64,000 nt of DNA from an uncultured Acetatifactor sp. (GTDB taxonomy: Bacteria; Bacillota; Clostridia; Lachnospirales; Lachnospiraceae): contig CAJUJU010000004.1 in NCBI GenBank assembly GCA_910586835.1, positions 1 through 64,000 of the forward strand. Reading direction: 5' to 3'. The notes under the pieces are model-generated. The model was not told the DNA's origin. It made no database searches and worked only from the letters and a program-made list of their open reading frames with translations. Shown here one piece after another: positions 26,110 to 35,212 of the stretch. A program made the position numbers and the translations under genes. Within the stretch, counting starts at the first letter, position 1, and every line of letters starts with the position of its first letter.

Positions 26110-28028
26110 GCACAGGATTTTTGCCCGTATCCCGGGAGGATATGCGGGAAAGAGGAATCGAACAGCTTGATTTTGTATATGTGACAGGGGATGCCTATGT
26201 GGATCATCCCTCCTTCGGGACTGCCATCATCAGCAGGGTGCTGGAGTCTCACGGGTATTCCGTGGGGATCATCGCCCAGCCGGACTGGCGCAGGGAGGAC
26301 AGCATTGCCGTCCTGGGCCGTCCCAGACTTGGCTTTCTGGTTTCGGCGGGAAATATGGACAGCTGCGTCAACCATTATTCCGTGTCAAAAAAACGCCGTT
26401 CCATGGACGCCTACACCCCGGGCGGGGAGACGGGCAAGCGCCCGGATCATGCCGCCGCGGTCTATGGCAATCTGATCCGCCGCACCTATCGGGACGTGCC
26501 CGTGATTCTGGGAGGCATCGAGGCAAGCCTGCGGCGGATGGCACACTACGATTACTGGACGGACAGCTTCAAGCGCTCCGTGCTGCTTGACAGCCAGGCG
26601 GATCTGATCTCCTACGGCATGGGGGAAAAATCCATTGTGGAGATAGCGGACGCCCTGGCAGGCGGCATTGCGGTGCGGGATATCACCTTTATCCGCGGAA
26701 CGGTTTACCGCACCCGGGATCTCTCCGGGGTTTATGAGCCTGTGATTCTCCCCTCCTATGAGAAAATGAAGAAAGACAGTACCCTCTACGCAAAAAGTTT
26801 TGCCATCCAGAACGAAAACACCGATTTCTGCACCGGAAAGCCTCTGGCGGAGGAGTATCCCGGCGGAATGTATGTGGTACAGAATCCGCCGCAGCCGCCC
26901 TTGACCACGGAGGAGATGGATCAGGTCTACCGCCTTCCCTACATGCGCACCTGGCATCCCTCCTACGAGGAGAAGGGGGGCGTGCCGGCCATAGCGGAGA
27001 TCAAGTTTTCCCTGATCAGCAACAGGGGCTGCTTTGGCGGGTGCAGCTTCTGCGCTCTGACCTTTCATCAAGGACGGACGGTGCAGATCAGAAGCCATGA
27101 ATCCATTCTGGAGGAGGCCAGACTTTTGACCCGGGATCCTGATTTCAAGGGCTATCTTCACGATGTGGGCGGCCCCACCGCAAACTTCCGGCATCCCTCC
27201 TGTGAAAAACAGCTCCGGCACGGGGTCTGCAAGAACAGGCAGTGCCTTTTCCCCTCGCCCTGCAAAAATCTTTATGTGGATCATGAGGATTATCTGACGC
27301 TTCTGCGCTCCCTGCGGGCGCTGCCCGGCGTGAAGAAAGTTTTTGTCCGCTCCGGCATCCGTTTTGACTATCTCATGGCGGACCGGGACGACACCTTTTT
27401 CCGGGAGCTTGTGGAGCATCATATCAGCGGACAGCTGAAGGTGGCGCCGGAGCATATTTCGGACGCCGTGCTGCGGCGGATGGGAAAACCGGAAAACGCG
27501 GTCTATCAACGCTTTCTGGAAAAGTACAAAAGACTCAACAAAGAACTGGGAAAAAACCAGTTTGTGGTTCCCTATCTGATGTCCTCCCATCCCGGCTCCA
27601 CGTTAAAGGAGGCCATTGAACTGGCGGAATACCTGAGAGATCTGGGATATATGCCGGAGCAGGTGCAGGATTTTTATCCGACGCCTTCCACCCTTTCCAC
27701 GGTCATGTATTACACGGGAGTGGATCCCAGGGACGGAAAGCCTGTCTATGTGTGCCGAAATCCTCACGAGAAGGCCATGCAGCGGGCGCTGATCCAGTAC
27801 CGGAATCCCAAAAATTATGAGCTGGTCTGCGAGGCGCTGACCAAAGCGGGAAGAACGGATCTGATCGGGTACGACAAAAAATGTCTGATCCGCCCCAGAC
27901 AGGGGAAGAAAGAGGGCGACGGGGAAGGCAGGCAGGGAAAGAGGGAAGCAGGCAGGCAAAACCGGAGCACTTCCTCCAGAACACGCCCGAAGAAAACCAT
28001 TCGGAACGTACATAAGAAAAAAAGCTGA
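26106..28028 (+). CDS. YgiQ family radical SAM protein
   Basis: 640 residues. The N-terminal region ([35 protein letters not shown]) and the radical SAM cluster in [17 protein letters not shown], together with a second Cys group (CKNRQC, CKNLY), define YgiQ. The family is widespread, uses S-adenosylmethionine and a [4Fe-4S] cluster, and has no established reaction. The last 45 residues are an extended Lys/Arg-rich tail that could contact nucleic acid. Its ATG overlaps the stop of the HAD gene, so coupling is likely. Confidence 0.9.
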   Translation: MSTGFLPVSREDMRERGIEQLDFVYVTGDAYVDHPSFGTAIISRVLESHGYSVGIIAQPDWRREDSIAVLGRPRLGFLVSAGNMDSCVNHYSVSKKRRSMDAYTPGGETGKRPDHAAAVYGNLIRRTYRDVPVILGGIEASLRRMAHYDYWTDSFKRSVLLDSQADLISYGMGEKSIVEIADALAGGIAVRDITFIRGTVYRTRDLSGVYEPVILPSYEKMKKDSTLYAKSFAIQNENTDFCTGKPLAEEYPGGMYVVQNPPQPPLTTEEMDQVYRLPYMRTWHPSYEEKGGVPAIAEIKFSLISNRGCFGGCSFCALTFHQGRTVQIRSHESILEEARLLTRDPDFKGYLHDVGGPTANFRHPSCEKQLRHGVCKNRQCLFPSPCKNLYVDHEDYLTLLRSLRALPGVKKVFVRSGIRFDYLMADRDDTFFRELVEHHISGQLKVAPEHISDAVLRRMGKPENAVYQRFLEKYKRLNKELGKNQFVVPYLMSSHPGSTLKEAIELAEYLRDLGYMPEQVQDFYPTPSTLSTVMYYTGVDPRDGKPVYVCRNPHEKAMQRALIQYRNPKNYELVCEALTKAGRTDLIGYDKKCLIRPRQGKKEGDGEGRQGKREAGRQNRSTSSRTRPKKTIRNVHKKKS

Positions 28029-28096
28029 AAGACAGGGTACAAAGGCAGGATAAGCAGTTCTTACAAAAAATCACAAAAAAAAGAGAGGTATGGCTT

Positions 28097-28870
28097 ATGA
28101 ATGTTATTGTAATCACCGGGGCTTCCTCCGGCATCGGCAGGGAGTTTGCCCTGCAGATGGATCCCTTTTTTACCAATATTGATGAATTCTGGCTGGTGGC
28201 CAGAAGCGAAGATAAGCTGGAAGAGACGGCAGAGCTTTTGGGACATCGTTCCAGAGTGATTCCCATGGACATCACCGATTCCCGCAGGCTGGACGCTCTG
28301 GAAGACATGCTCATCGAGCACAATGCGGTGGTGCGGATGCTGATCAATTGTGCCGGTTTTGGCCTGATGGGAGATTTCAGCGAACAGCCCGCCGAGAACG
28401 CCCTCTCCATGATCCGTTTAAACTGTGAGGCGCTGACTGAGATGACCCACCGCATGATTCCCTATATGCGGCGGAACAGCCGGATCCTTCAGCTGGCCTC
28501 CAGCGCGGCTTTTCTTCCCCAGCCTTATTTTGCAGTGTACGCTGCCACAAAATCCTATGTGCTGAGCTTTTCCAGGGCGTTGAACGAGGAACTCAAACCC
28601 ATGGGGATCACTGTGACCAGCGTCTGCCCCGGGCCGGTGGATACTCCCTTCTTCGACATCGCGGAGCAGAGCGGCACCACCCTGAAGATCAAAAAATATG
28701 TGATGGCATACCCGGAGCAGGTGGTGGCGGAAGCCCTGCGGGATTCTTATTGGAAACGCACCATGTCCGTGTGCAGCCTGCCCATCAAGAGCTTCCATCT
28801 GCTCTCCCGGGCGGTGCCCCACGATTTGATCTTCAGAGCCATGGGGTTTATGAAAATGAAAGGACTCTGA
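28097..28870 (+). CDS. short-chain dehydrogenase/reductase
   Basis: 257 residues. The Rossmann motif ITGASSGIGREFA binds NAD(P), the NCAGFG block is the NNAG equivalent, and the catalytic Ser, Tyr and Lys are in ASSAAF and YAATKSYV. FDI-type and SVCPGPVDTPFF motifs follow. The classical SDR fold is clear; the hydrophobic C-terminal end resembles the DltE/YqjQ group. Substrate unknown. AGAGAGG lies about 8 bases before the ATG. The next gene begins 4 bases after its stop. Confidence 0.88.
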   Translation: MNVIVITGASSGIGREFALQMDPFFTNIDEFWLVARSEDKLEETAELLGHRSRVIPMDITDSRRLDALEDMLIEHNAVVRMLINCAGFGLMGDFSEQPAENALSMIRLNCEALTEMTHRMIPYMRRNSRILQLASSAAFLPQPYFAVYAATKSYVLSFSRALNEELKPMGITVTSVCPGPVDTPFFDIAEQSGTTLKIKKYVMAYPEQVVAEALRDSYWKRTMSVCSLPIKSFHLLSRAVPHDLIFRAMGFMKMKGL

Positions 28871-28874
28871 TACC

Positions 28875-29459
28875 ATGCAAATCATACGGCTGTTTTCCTC
28901 CGCCAGCGCGAAGGGAACGGAAAATTACCTTAAAATACAGAAGAAATATGAAGCCCTGCGGACCATCCTGTACTTTTCCCTGTCGGCGGCCCTGTTCATC
29001 GCCGGATATGTTCAGACAAAAAGCCGGCTGAATCTATTGACCGTGGTAGCCGTGCTGGGCTGTCTGCCCGCCGGGAAGAGCCTGGTCAGCACCGTGATGT
29101 TCTTTCGATTCCCCGGCTGCCTGCCGGAAAATGCCGCCGGGATCAAGGAACACAGTCAGGGACTGAAGGTACTTTTCGACTGTGTCTTTACTTCCTACAG
29201 CAAAAATTACAGGGTCAGCCATCTGACCGTCCGTGGCAATACCGTCTGCGGATTTACGGAGGATAAAGCCTTTGCCGAACAGGACTTTTACAAACATATT
29301 CAGGAACACCTGAAGCTGGACGGACATGGGGACATCACGGTTAAGATTTTTGACAATCTGTCCGTCTACACGGAACGTCTGGAACAGATGAAATCCCTTC
29401 CGGCGGAGGCCAAAAAGACGGAGGCCGTGCTGGAAACCTTGAAGAGCGTTATGCTCTGA
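28875..29459 (+). CDS. conserved hypothetical membrane protein
   Basis: 194 residues. Two hydrophobic segments (about 30-47 and 52-78) form a hairpin near the N terminus, followed by a soluble alpha/beta region with LKVLFDCVFTSYSKNYRVSH, CGFTEDKAFAEQDF and IKVFD-like strands (VKIFDNLSVY). I recognise no named family. It is transcribed with the SDR gene (4-base gap) and lies upstream of an RluA-type gene. A role cannot be assigned. Confidence 0.65.
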   Translation: MQIIRLFSSASAKGTENYLKIQKKYEALRTILYFSLSAALFIAGYVQTKSRLNLLTVVAVLGCLPAGKSLVSTVMFFRFPGCLPENAAGIKEHSQGLKVLFDCVFTSYSKNYRVSHLTVRGNTVCGFTEDKAFAEQDFYKHIQEHLKLDGHGDITVKIFDNLSVYTERLEQMKSLPAEAKKTEAVLETLKSVML

Positions 29460-29536
29460 CTCTTAAAGGGCACATGCTATGCACTTAATCTTACTTAGAG
29501 CGCATTATTGCTCTGACTTGAATAAGGAGATGCTTC

Positions 29537-30598
29537 ATGCAGTCGGTAGACATCGGAGAGAATCAGGCGGGGCAGCGTCTGGACAAATTTCTGCGCAAGC
29601 TTCTGCCGGAGGCGGGCAGCGGTTTTCTGTACAGGATGCTTCGCAAAAAGAATATTACACTGAACGGGAAAAAGGCGGAGGGCAGCGAGATTCTTTCGCC
29701 GGGGGACACGGTTTCTTTCTTTTTTTCCGAGGAAACCTATCGGAAGTTCCGTGGTGAAAACGGCAAAGGAGCGTCGGAACATGAGCGGGCCTATGGTCTG
29801 CTGCAGGGAATCCGTGTGATCTATGAGGACGCCCATGTGCTGATCGCCTGCAAACCGGCGGGAATCCTCTCCCAGAAGGCCGGGCCTGCCGACCTGAGCC
29901 TGAACGAGTGGCTGACGGGCTATCTTTTGGAAAGGAATCCGTCCCTGAAGGAAGACCTTGGCACCTTTCACCCTTCCGTCTGCAACCGGTTGGACCGGAA
30001 CACCAGCGGACTTGTTCTCTGCGGGAAATCTCTCCCGGGTTCTCAATTTCTGAATCAGTGTGTCAGAGAAAGAAGTGTGGGAAAATTTTATACCACAATC
30101 TGCGTGGGCGACGTTGCCCAGGCTGCCAGGATCAGCGGCTTCCTGGAAAAGGATGAGATCCGGAACAAGGTTCACATCCGAAAAGCTTCGCCTTCGGAAA
30201 GCGGTGATCCGGATGTGCGGCACACCGGGCAGACATCCGGGGCGGGCAGCCGGATTGAGACGGCTTACCGGCCTCTGGCCCGCACCGGGAGCTATACCCT
30301 GCTGGAGGTTAAGCTTATCACCGGAAAAACCCATCAGATCCGGGCGCACCTGGCAAGTCTGGGCCACCCTCTGGTGGGAGACAAAAAATACGGCGACAGA
30401 CAGGTCAACGAACAGTTTCAGAAACGGTTTCATTTGCAGTACCAGCTGCTTCACGCGGGCAGACTGGTTTTTCCCGTTTGTTCCGACAAGGCGGGAGCCG
30501 CTCTGAGCGGAAGAGAAATCTCTGCCCCGGTTCCGGAAACGTTTCAGAGGATTTTGCGGGAACTGGGTTTCCCTGACGACAGCATTGTACGGCATTAG
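29537..30598 (+). CDS. RluA family pseudouridine synthase
   Basis: 353 residues. An S4 domain at the N terminus (GQRLDKFLRKLLPEAGSGF) precedes the catalytic domain with NRLDRNTSGLVL, where the Asp attacks uridine, and GKTHQIRAHLASLGHP. The family modifies uridines in 23S rRNA or tRNA; position specificity is not predictable. It is longer than the RluD-type paralogue at 62.7 kb because of insertions such as RKASPSESGDPDVRHT. AATAAGGAG precedes the ATG. A small hairpin (AGAGCGC.../...TTGCTCT) lies in the 77-base gap before it. Confidence 0.88.
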   Translation: MQSVDIGENQAGQRLDKFLRKLLPEAGSGFLYRMLRKKNITLNGKKAEGSEILSPGDTVSFFFSEETYRKFRGENGKGASEHERAYGLLQGIRVIYEDAHVLIACKPAGILSQKAGPADLSLNEWLTGYLLERNPSLKEDLGTFHPSVCNRLDRNTSGLVLCGKSLPGSQFLNQCVRERSVGKFYTTICVGDVAQAARISGFLEKDEIRNKVHIRKASPSESGDPDVRHTGQTSGAGSRIETAYRPLARTGSYTLLEVKLITGKTHQIRAHLASLGHPLVGDKKYGDRQVNEQFQKRFHLQYQLLHAGRLVFPVCSDKAGAALSGREISAPVPETFQRILRELGFPDDSIVRH

Positions 30599-30615
30599 GG
30601 ATACGCCGGTATAAT
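30585..30615 (+). promoter_or_regulatory. possible promoter of recU
   Basis: TATAAT at 30610-30615 is exact; the best -35 (TTGTAC, 30585-30590) has a 19-base spacer and lies in the end of the upstream gene. Weak support. Confidence 0.35.
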
Positions 30616-30664
30616 CAACGCTTCCCACATATTAGGAAAGGCCTGCGCAGCAGGGTTATTTGCT

Positions 30665-31201
30665 ATGGCAACTTGGAATTCCAGGGGTCTGAGGGGATCC
30701 ACGCTGGAAGATATGATCAACAGGACAAACGAAAAATATGCGGAGGCCGGGCTGGCCCTCATACAAAAGGTTCCCACCCCCATCACCCCCATCAAAATGG
30801 ATAAGGAGCACCGCCAGATCACTCTGGCTTATTTTGAGCAGAAGAGTACCGTGGATTACATCGGAGCCGTGCAGGGAATTCCGGTGTGCTTTGATGCCAA
30901 AGAATGCGCCGCCGACACTTTTGCCCTGCAGAATATCCATTCCCATCAGGTTGACTTCATGAAAAACTTTGAAAAACAGGGCGGAATTTCCTTTTTTCTG
31001 ATCTACTACACCCACAAGGATGTGCTTTACTACCTGCCGTTGGAGATGCTGCTGTTTTTCTGGAACAGGGCCCGGGAGGGAGGCAGAAAGAGTTTTCGCT
31101 ATGAAGAACTGAATCCCGCATATATCCTGCCCAAAAAACACGGAATCCTGGTTCCCTATCTGGACGCCCTGCAGAAAGATCTGGAGGACAGAGCGGAATA
31201 A
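30665..31201 (+). CDS. recU: Holliday junction resolvase RecU
   Basis: 178 residues. The RecU signature is clear: NSRGLRGSTLEDMIN at the start, IKMDKEHRQITLAYFEQKSTVDYIGA region with the catalytic acids, and FDAKECAADTFAL with the ExK-type site. RecU cleaves four-way DNA junctions during recombination and segregation in Firmicutes. It is usually paired with pbp1A; here it precedes the his operon, so the context is not the Bacillus one. Confidence 0.92.
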   Translation: MATWNSRGLRGSTLEDMINRTNEKYAEAGLALIQKVPTPITPIKMDKEHRQITLAYFEQKSTVDYIGAVQGIPVCFDAKECAADTFALQNIHSHQVDFMKNFEKQGGISFFLIYYTHKDVLYYLPLEMLLFFWNRAREGGRKSFRYEELNPAYILPKKHGILVPYLDALQKDLEDRAE

Positions 31202-31232
31202 GCCCGCCGTCGGACTCAGATCACAATCATGC

Positions 31233-31261
31233 TTGACAGTCCGCGGCTCTTTGGATATACT
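31233..31261 (+). promoter_or_regulatory. promoter of the histidine operon
   Basis: TTGACA (31233-31238), 17-base spacer, TATACT (31256-31261): near-perfect sigma-A consensus. The leader of about 100 bases has short hairpins (CTGCCATGGCAG, CCGG...CCGG near 31328-31345) but no T-box motif and no His-rich leader peptide that I could find. Confidence 0.8.
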
Positions 31262-31366
31262 ACATATAGTTTGATTCACTGCCATGGCAGCACGGTGATT
31301 TGTTAAAGTGCCAGGCAATGACAGCAATCCGGCTCTGCGAAACCGGACATGGAGGACAGGATTTTT

Positions 31367-32536
31367 ATGGGCAGAGAACTGCTGCACACTCCCGAGGGAG
31401 TCAGGGATCTTTACGGAACGGAATACCTGCGCAGACAGGAGGTGGAGACAAGGCTTCACGAAAGCATCCGGCTCTTTGGTTACAGGGACATTCAGACCCC
31501 CACCTTTGAGTTCTTTGACGTGTTTTCCAGGGAAACCGGAACCACTCCCGACCGGGAGCTCTACCGTTTTTTTGACAAGGAGGGGAATACGCTGGTACTC
31601 CGGCCCGATTTTACGCCTTCCATTGCCAGATGTGCGGCCAAGTATTTCGGTGAGGAGCGCATCCCTCTGCGATTCAGCTATCTGGGCAGCACCTTCATCA
31701 ATACCTCCAGCCTGCAGGGAAAGCTGAAGGAATCCACACAGATGGGAGCGGAGCTGATCGGGGATCCTTCCGTGGAGGCGGATGCCGAGATCATCAGCCT
31801 GGTGGTAAAGTCTCTGCAGAGCGCAGGACTGAAGCGGTTTCAGGTGTCTGTGGGGGATGTGGAATATTTTAAAGGCCTTTGTGAGGAAGCCGGGCTGAAA
31901 GAGGAGACGGAGACAGAGCTTCGGGTCTTTATCTCCGGCAAAAATTATTTTGCCGCGCGGGAGCTTCTGCTGGAAAACGGTGTGGCAGAGCCCTGTACCG
32001 GCAGCCTGTTGAAAATTGCAGAGCTGTTCGGCAGCATGGATTCCCTGTGGGAGGCCAGGGCGATGACAGACAATCCCCGCTCTCTGGCGGCCATTGACAG
32101 GCTGGAGCGGCTGCGGCAGCTTCTGGAGGTCTATGGAGTTTCGGAATTTGTCTCCTTTGACCTTGGGCTCCTGAGCAGGTACAAATATTATACGGGGCTG
32201 GTCTTCCGAGCCTATACCTACGGGGTGGGAGACGCCGTGGTCAAGGGCGGAAGATACGATCACCTGCTGCACCGGTTCGGCAAGGACGCGCCGGCCATCG
32301 GCTTCTGTATGGTGATTGACAACATTCTGGAGGCACTCTCCAGACAGAAAGTGGAGGTTCCCGCGCCCGCCTGCGTCCGAACCGTCTGCTATGCCCCCGG
32401 CAATTTTGCCGAAAAACTGGCCGAGGCGGAGAGACTGCGGGCAGAAGGCCATGCCGCCGTGCTTGTGCGCAGTGCGGAGGATTCCCCTGTGTGCCGCAGC
32501 AGACAAGAGCCTGCCGGAAGCGGGCAAAAGGAGTAA
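31367..32536 (+). CDS. hisZ: ATP phosphoribosyltransferase regulatory subunit HisZ
   Basis: 389 residues. It is a HisRS-like catalytic fold (TPEGVRDLYGTEYLRR, FSRETGTTPDRELYRFFD, LRPDFTPSIAR, TGLVFRAYTYG, GGRYDHLL) without the residues needed for aminoacylation. HisZ forms a hetero-octamer with the short HisG and gives it histidine feedback control. A short C-terminal part (about 325-389) looks like a remnant of the anticodon-binding domain. The ATG at 31367 has GGAGGA 10 bases upstream; the ATG at 31349 has none. First gene of the his operon, four bases before hisG. Confidence 0.93.
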   Translation: MGRELLHTPEGVRDLYGTEYLRRQEVETRLHESIRLFGYRDIQTPTFEFFDVFSRETGTTPDRELYRFFDKEGNTLVLRPDFTPSIARCAAKYFGEERIPLRFSYLGSTFINTSSLQGKLKESTQMGAELIGDPSVEADAEIISLVVKSLQSAGLKRFQVSVGDVEYFKGLCEEAGLKEETETELRVFISGKNYFAARELLLENGVAEPCTGSLLKIAELFGSMDSLWEARAMTDNPRSLAAIDRLERLRQLLEVYGVSEFVSFDLGLLSRYKYYTGLVFRAYTYGVGDAVVKGGRYDHLLHRFGKDAPAIGFCMVIDNILEALSRQKVEVPAPACVRTVCYAPGNFAEKLAEAERLRAEGHAAVLVRSAEDSPVCRSRQEPAGSGQKE

Positions 32537-32540
32537 CGCT

Positions 32541-33233
32541 ATGGATAATATGACTTCCGCGGCAAGAGAACGCTGCCTGACCTTCGCCCTGGGAAAGGGC
32601 AGACTGGCACAGAAGGCCATGGAGCTCTTCGGGCAGCTGGGCATCGACTGCAGGGAAATGGAAGACAAGAGCTCCCGAAAGCTGATCTTTGCGGATGAGG
32701 AAAAGAGGCTGCGGTTCTTTCTTGCAAAGGGGCCGGACGTTCCCACCTATGTGGAGTACGGGGCGGCGGACATCGGCGTGGTGGGAAGAGACACCATTCT
32801 GGAGGAAAACAGAAACGTCTATGAGGTGCTGGATCTGGGCTTCGGAAAGTGCAGGATGTGTGTCTGCGGACCTGCCTCCGCAGGGGAGCTGCTGCGCCAC
32901 CATGAGCGAATCAGAGTGGCTACCAAGTATCCCGTTATTGCCCGAAATTATTTCTTTCATCAGAAGCATCAGACAGTGGATATCATCAAGCTGAACGGTT
33001 CCGTGGAGCTTGGCCCCCTGGTGGAGCTTTCCGATGTGATCGTGGATATCGTGGAGACCGGATCCACCCTGCGGGAAAACGGTCTGGAAGTGTTGGAGGA
33101 GGTTTGTCCGCTCTCCGCACGGCTCATCGTCAATCCCGTCAGCATGCAGATGGAGAGGGAGCGCATCGGGGCGCTGGTAAACGGCATCCGGGCTCTTTTG
33201 AGGAATCAAGATGAAAAAAACAGAGCTGGATAA
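32541..33233 (+). CDS. hisG: ATP phosphoribosyltransferase, short form
   Basis: 230 residues, the length of the short HisG that lacks the regulatory domain and needs HisZ. FALGKGRLAQKAMELF, GAADIGVVGRDTILEE, VATKYPVIARNYF and the PRPP-binding DIVETGSTLRENGL motif are present. It condenses ATP with PRPP, the first committed step of histidine synthesis. AAAGGAG precedes the ATG at 32541, four bases after hisZ. Confidence 0.95.
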   Translation: MDNMTSAARERCLTFALGKGRLAQKAMELFGQLGIDCREMEDKSSRKLIFADEEKRLRFFLAKGPDVPTYVEYGAADIGVVGRDTILEENRNVYEVLDLGFGKCRMCVCGPASAGELLRHHERIRVATKYPVIARNYFFHQKHQTVDIIKLNGSVELGPLVELSDVIVDIVETGSTLRENGLEVLEEVCPLSARLIVNPVSMQMERERIGALVNGIRALLRNQDEKNRAG

Positions 33234-33287
33234 ATATTGCGTATTCAGCCGCAGATCGTGCGCACGCAGCGCACAGGTGGTTTGCCT

Positions 33288-34586
33288 ATGAGGATAACAA
33301 AGCTTTCTGGCAGTACAAAACAGGGAATTTTAAACAATCTGCTGAAGAGAAGTCCCAACAACTATTCCGCATATGAGAAAACAGTCAGCGAAATCATAGA
33401 CCGGGTGAGAAGGGAAGGAGACCGGGCGCTTTTTGACTACACCCTGAAATTTGACGGTTTTGCACTGCAGCCGGAAAACATCCGGGTGACGAAAGAGGAG
33501 ATTGCGGCAGCCTATGAACAGTTGGATGAACAGCTGATCCGGGTTATCCGCAGGTCAGCGGAAAATATCCGGGCCTTTCACGCCAGACAGCTGCGGAACA
33601 GCTGGTTTGACGCAAAGGAGGACGGCACCATTCTGGGCATGAAAATCACCGCCATCGAGAAGGCGGGCGTGTACGTTCCCGGCGGCAAGGCAGCCTATCC
33701 CTCCAGCGTACTGATGAACATCATCCCCGCAAAGGTGGCGGGGGTATCGGAAATCATTATGACCACGCCTCCCGGCCCGGATGGCCGTGTGGACCCGGGA
33801 ACTCTTGTGGCCGCGGATATCGCAGGTGTGGACGCCATCTACCGGGCAGGCGGCGCGCAGGCCATCGCCGCCATGGCCTTCGGAACGGCATCCGTCCCCA
33901 AAGTGGATAAGATCACCGGCCCCGGCAATATCTTTGTCGCCCTGGCAAAAAAGGCGGTGTACGGCTATGTGAGCATTGATTCCATCGCCGGCCCCAGCGA
34001 GATTCTGGTTCTGGCGGACGAGACCGCAAATCCCAGATATATAGCCGCGGATCTTCTCTCCCAGGCAGAGCACGACGAACTTGCCAGCGCCATTCTGATC
34101 ACCACCTCCGAAAAGCTGGCAGAGGAGGTTTCCCGGCAGGTGGACTTGTTCCTGGGGAAGCTGTCCCGAAAAGAGATTCTGCAAAAATCCCTGGACAACT
34201 ACGGCTATATTCTACTGGCGGAAAACATGCGGGAGGCTCTGGATGCCGTAAACGAGATCGCCTCGGAACATCTGGAGATCCTGACCTCGAATCCCTTCGA
34301 GACCATGACAAAAGTGCGGAATGCAGGCGCAATCTTTCTGGGAGAATATGCCTCCGAACCCCTGGGAGATTATTTTGCCGGGCCCAATCATATCCTGCCC
34401 ACCAACGGCACCGCAAAATTCTTTTCCCCGGTCAACGTGGACGACTTCATCAAAAAGACCAGCATTATCTCCTACTCCAGGGAGGCACTTGAGAAAGTGT
34501 ACGGGGATGTGGCGCTCTTTGCGGAGAGCGAGTGCTTGACGGCGCATGCAAACAGCGTTAAAGTAAGATTTGAGGACGGAAAATAA
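33288..34586 (+). CDS. hisD: histidinol dehydrogenase
   Basis: 432 residues, full length. The family signature SIAGPSEILVLADE with SQAEHDELASAILIT, the YVPGGKAAYPSSVLMN block and the zinc/substrate residues near GPNHILPTNG are present. It oxidises L-histidinol to histidine in two NAD-dependent steps. The ATG at 33288 follows AGGTGG by 7 bases; the gap after hisG is 54 bases. The hisB ATG follows its stop after one base. Confidence 0.95.
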   Translation: MRITKLSGSTKQGILNNLLKRSPNNYSAYEKTVSEIIDRVRREGDRALFDYTLKFDGFALQPENIRVTKEEIAAAYEQLDEQLIRVIRRSAENIRAFHARQLRNSWFDAKEDGTILGMKITAIEKAGVYVPGGKAAYPSSVLMNIIPAKVAGVSEIIMTTPPGPDGRVDPGTLVAADIAGVDAIYRAGGAQAIAAMAFGTASVPKVDKITGPGNIFVALAKKAVYGYVSIDSIAGPSEILVLADETANPRYIAADLLSQAEHDELASAILITTSEKLAEEVSRQVDLFLGKLSRKEILQKSLDNYGYILLAENMREALDAVNEIASEHLEILTSNPFETMTKVRNAGAIFLGEYASEPLGDYFAGPNHILPTNGTAKFFSPVNVDDFIKKTSIISYSREALEKVYGDVALFAESECLTAHANSVKVRFEDGK

Positions 34587-34587
34587 G

Positions 34588-35175
34588 ATGAACAGAACGG
34601 CTGAGAGAACCCGCAGGACAAAAGAGACGGATATTACCCTACGCCTGAATCTGGACGGCACAGGAAAAGCGCGGATTTCCACCGGCATCGGTTTTTTTGA
34701 CCATATGCTGGAGGGCTTTTCCAGGCACGGTTTTTTTGATCTGGAATGCACGGTACAGGGGGATCTGCAGGTAGACGGCCACCACACCGTGGAGGATACC
34801 GGAATCGTGCTGGGACAGGCCATCGCGGAGGCGGTGGGAGACAAAAGGGGCATCTGCCGCTATGGCTCGGCAATTCTTCCCATGGACGACGCCCTGATTC
34901 TCTGCGCGGTGGATCTGTGCGGCAGACCTTATCTGAACTTTGATTGCTGCTTTCCCGTGGAGCGGGTGGGAGCGCTGGAGACAGAGCTTGTCCGGGAATT
35001 TTTTTACGCGGTGTCCTACAGCGCAGGAATGAATCTGCACTTAAAAAAGCTGGACGGCTTGAACGCCCATCACCTGATCGAGGCCATGTTCAAGGCATTT
35101 GCCAGGGCCTTGGAAGCCGCCGTTCGCCCCGATTCCCGCATAGAAGGCGTGCTGAGCACGAAGGGAAGCCTGTAG
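34588..35175 (+). CDS. hisB: imidazoleglycerol-phosphate dehydratase
   Basis: 195 residues, monofunctional form. RTKETDITLRLNLDG, the metal-binding GFFDHMLEGFSRHG and DGHHTVEDTGI motifs, and the repeated NAHHLIEAMFKAFARAL are diagnostic. It removes water from imidazoleglycerol phosphate. There is no fused histidinol-phosphatase domain, so that step is done by another gene. The ATG at 34588 is one base after the hisD stop. Confidence 0.95.
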   Translation: MNRTAERTRRTKETDITLRLNLDGTGKARISTGIGFFDHMLEGFSRHGFFDLECTVQGDLQVDGHHTVEDTGIVLGQAIAEAVGDKRGICRYGSAILPMDDALILCAVDLCGRPYLNFDCCFPVERVGALETELVREFFYAVSYSAGMNLHLKKLDGLNAHHLIEAMFKAFARALEAAVRPDSRIEGVLSTKGSL

Positions 35176-35212
35176 CCGTCCGGAAACAGTTACGAGACAG
35201 AAGAGAGGAACT

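Noticed and set aside
29495..30628. 377-codon minus-strand frame over the RluA-type gene
   Set aside because: Antisense to a clear pseudouridine synthase; no start signal or motif.
31262..31366. T-box or His leader-peptide attenuator before hisZ
   Set aside because: No AGGGTGGNACC-type T-box motif, no run of His codons and no terminator hairpin with T tract in the ~100-base leader.
30656..32746. 696-codon open frame on the minus strand over recU, hisZ and hisG
   Set aside because: It lies opposite three well-recognised genes, has no ribosome site and its translation shows no domain; it is a shadow caused by codon bias.
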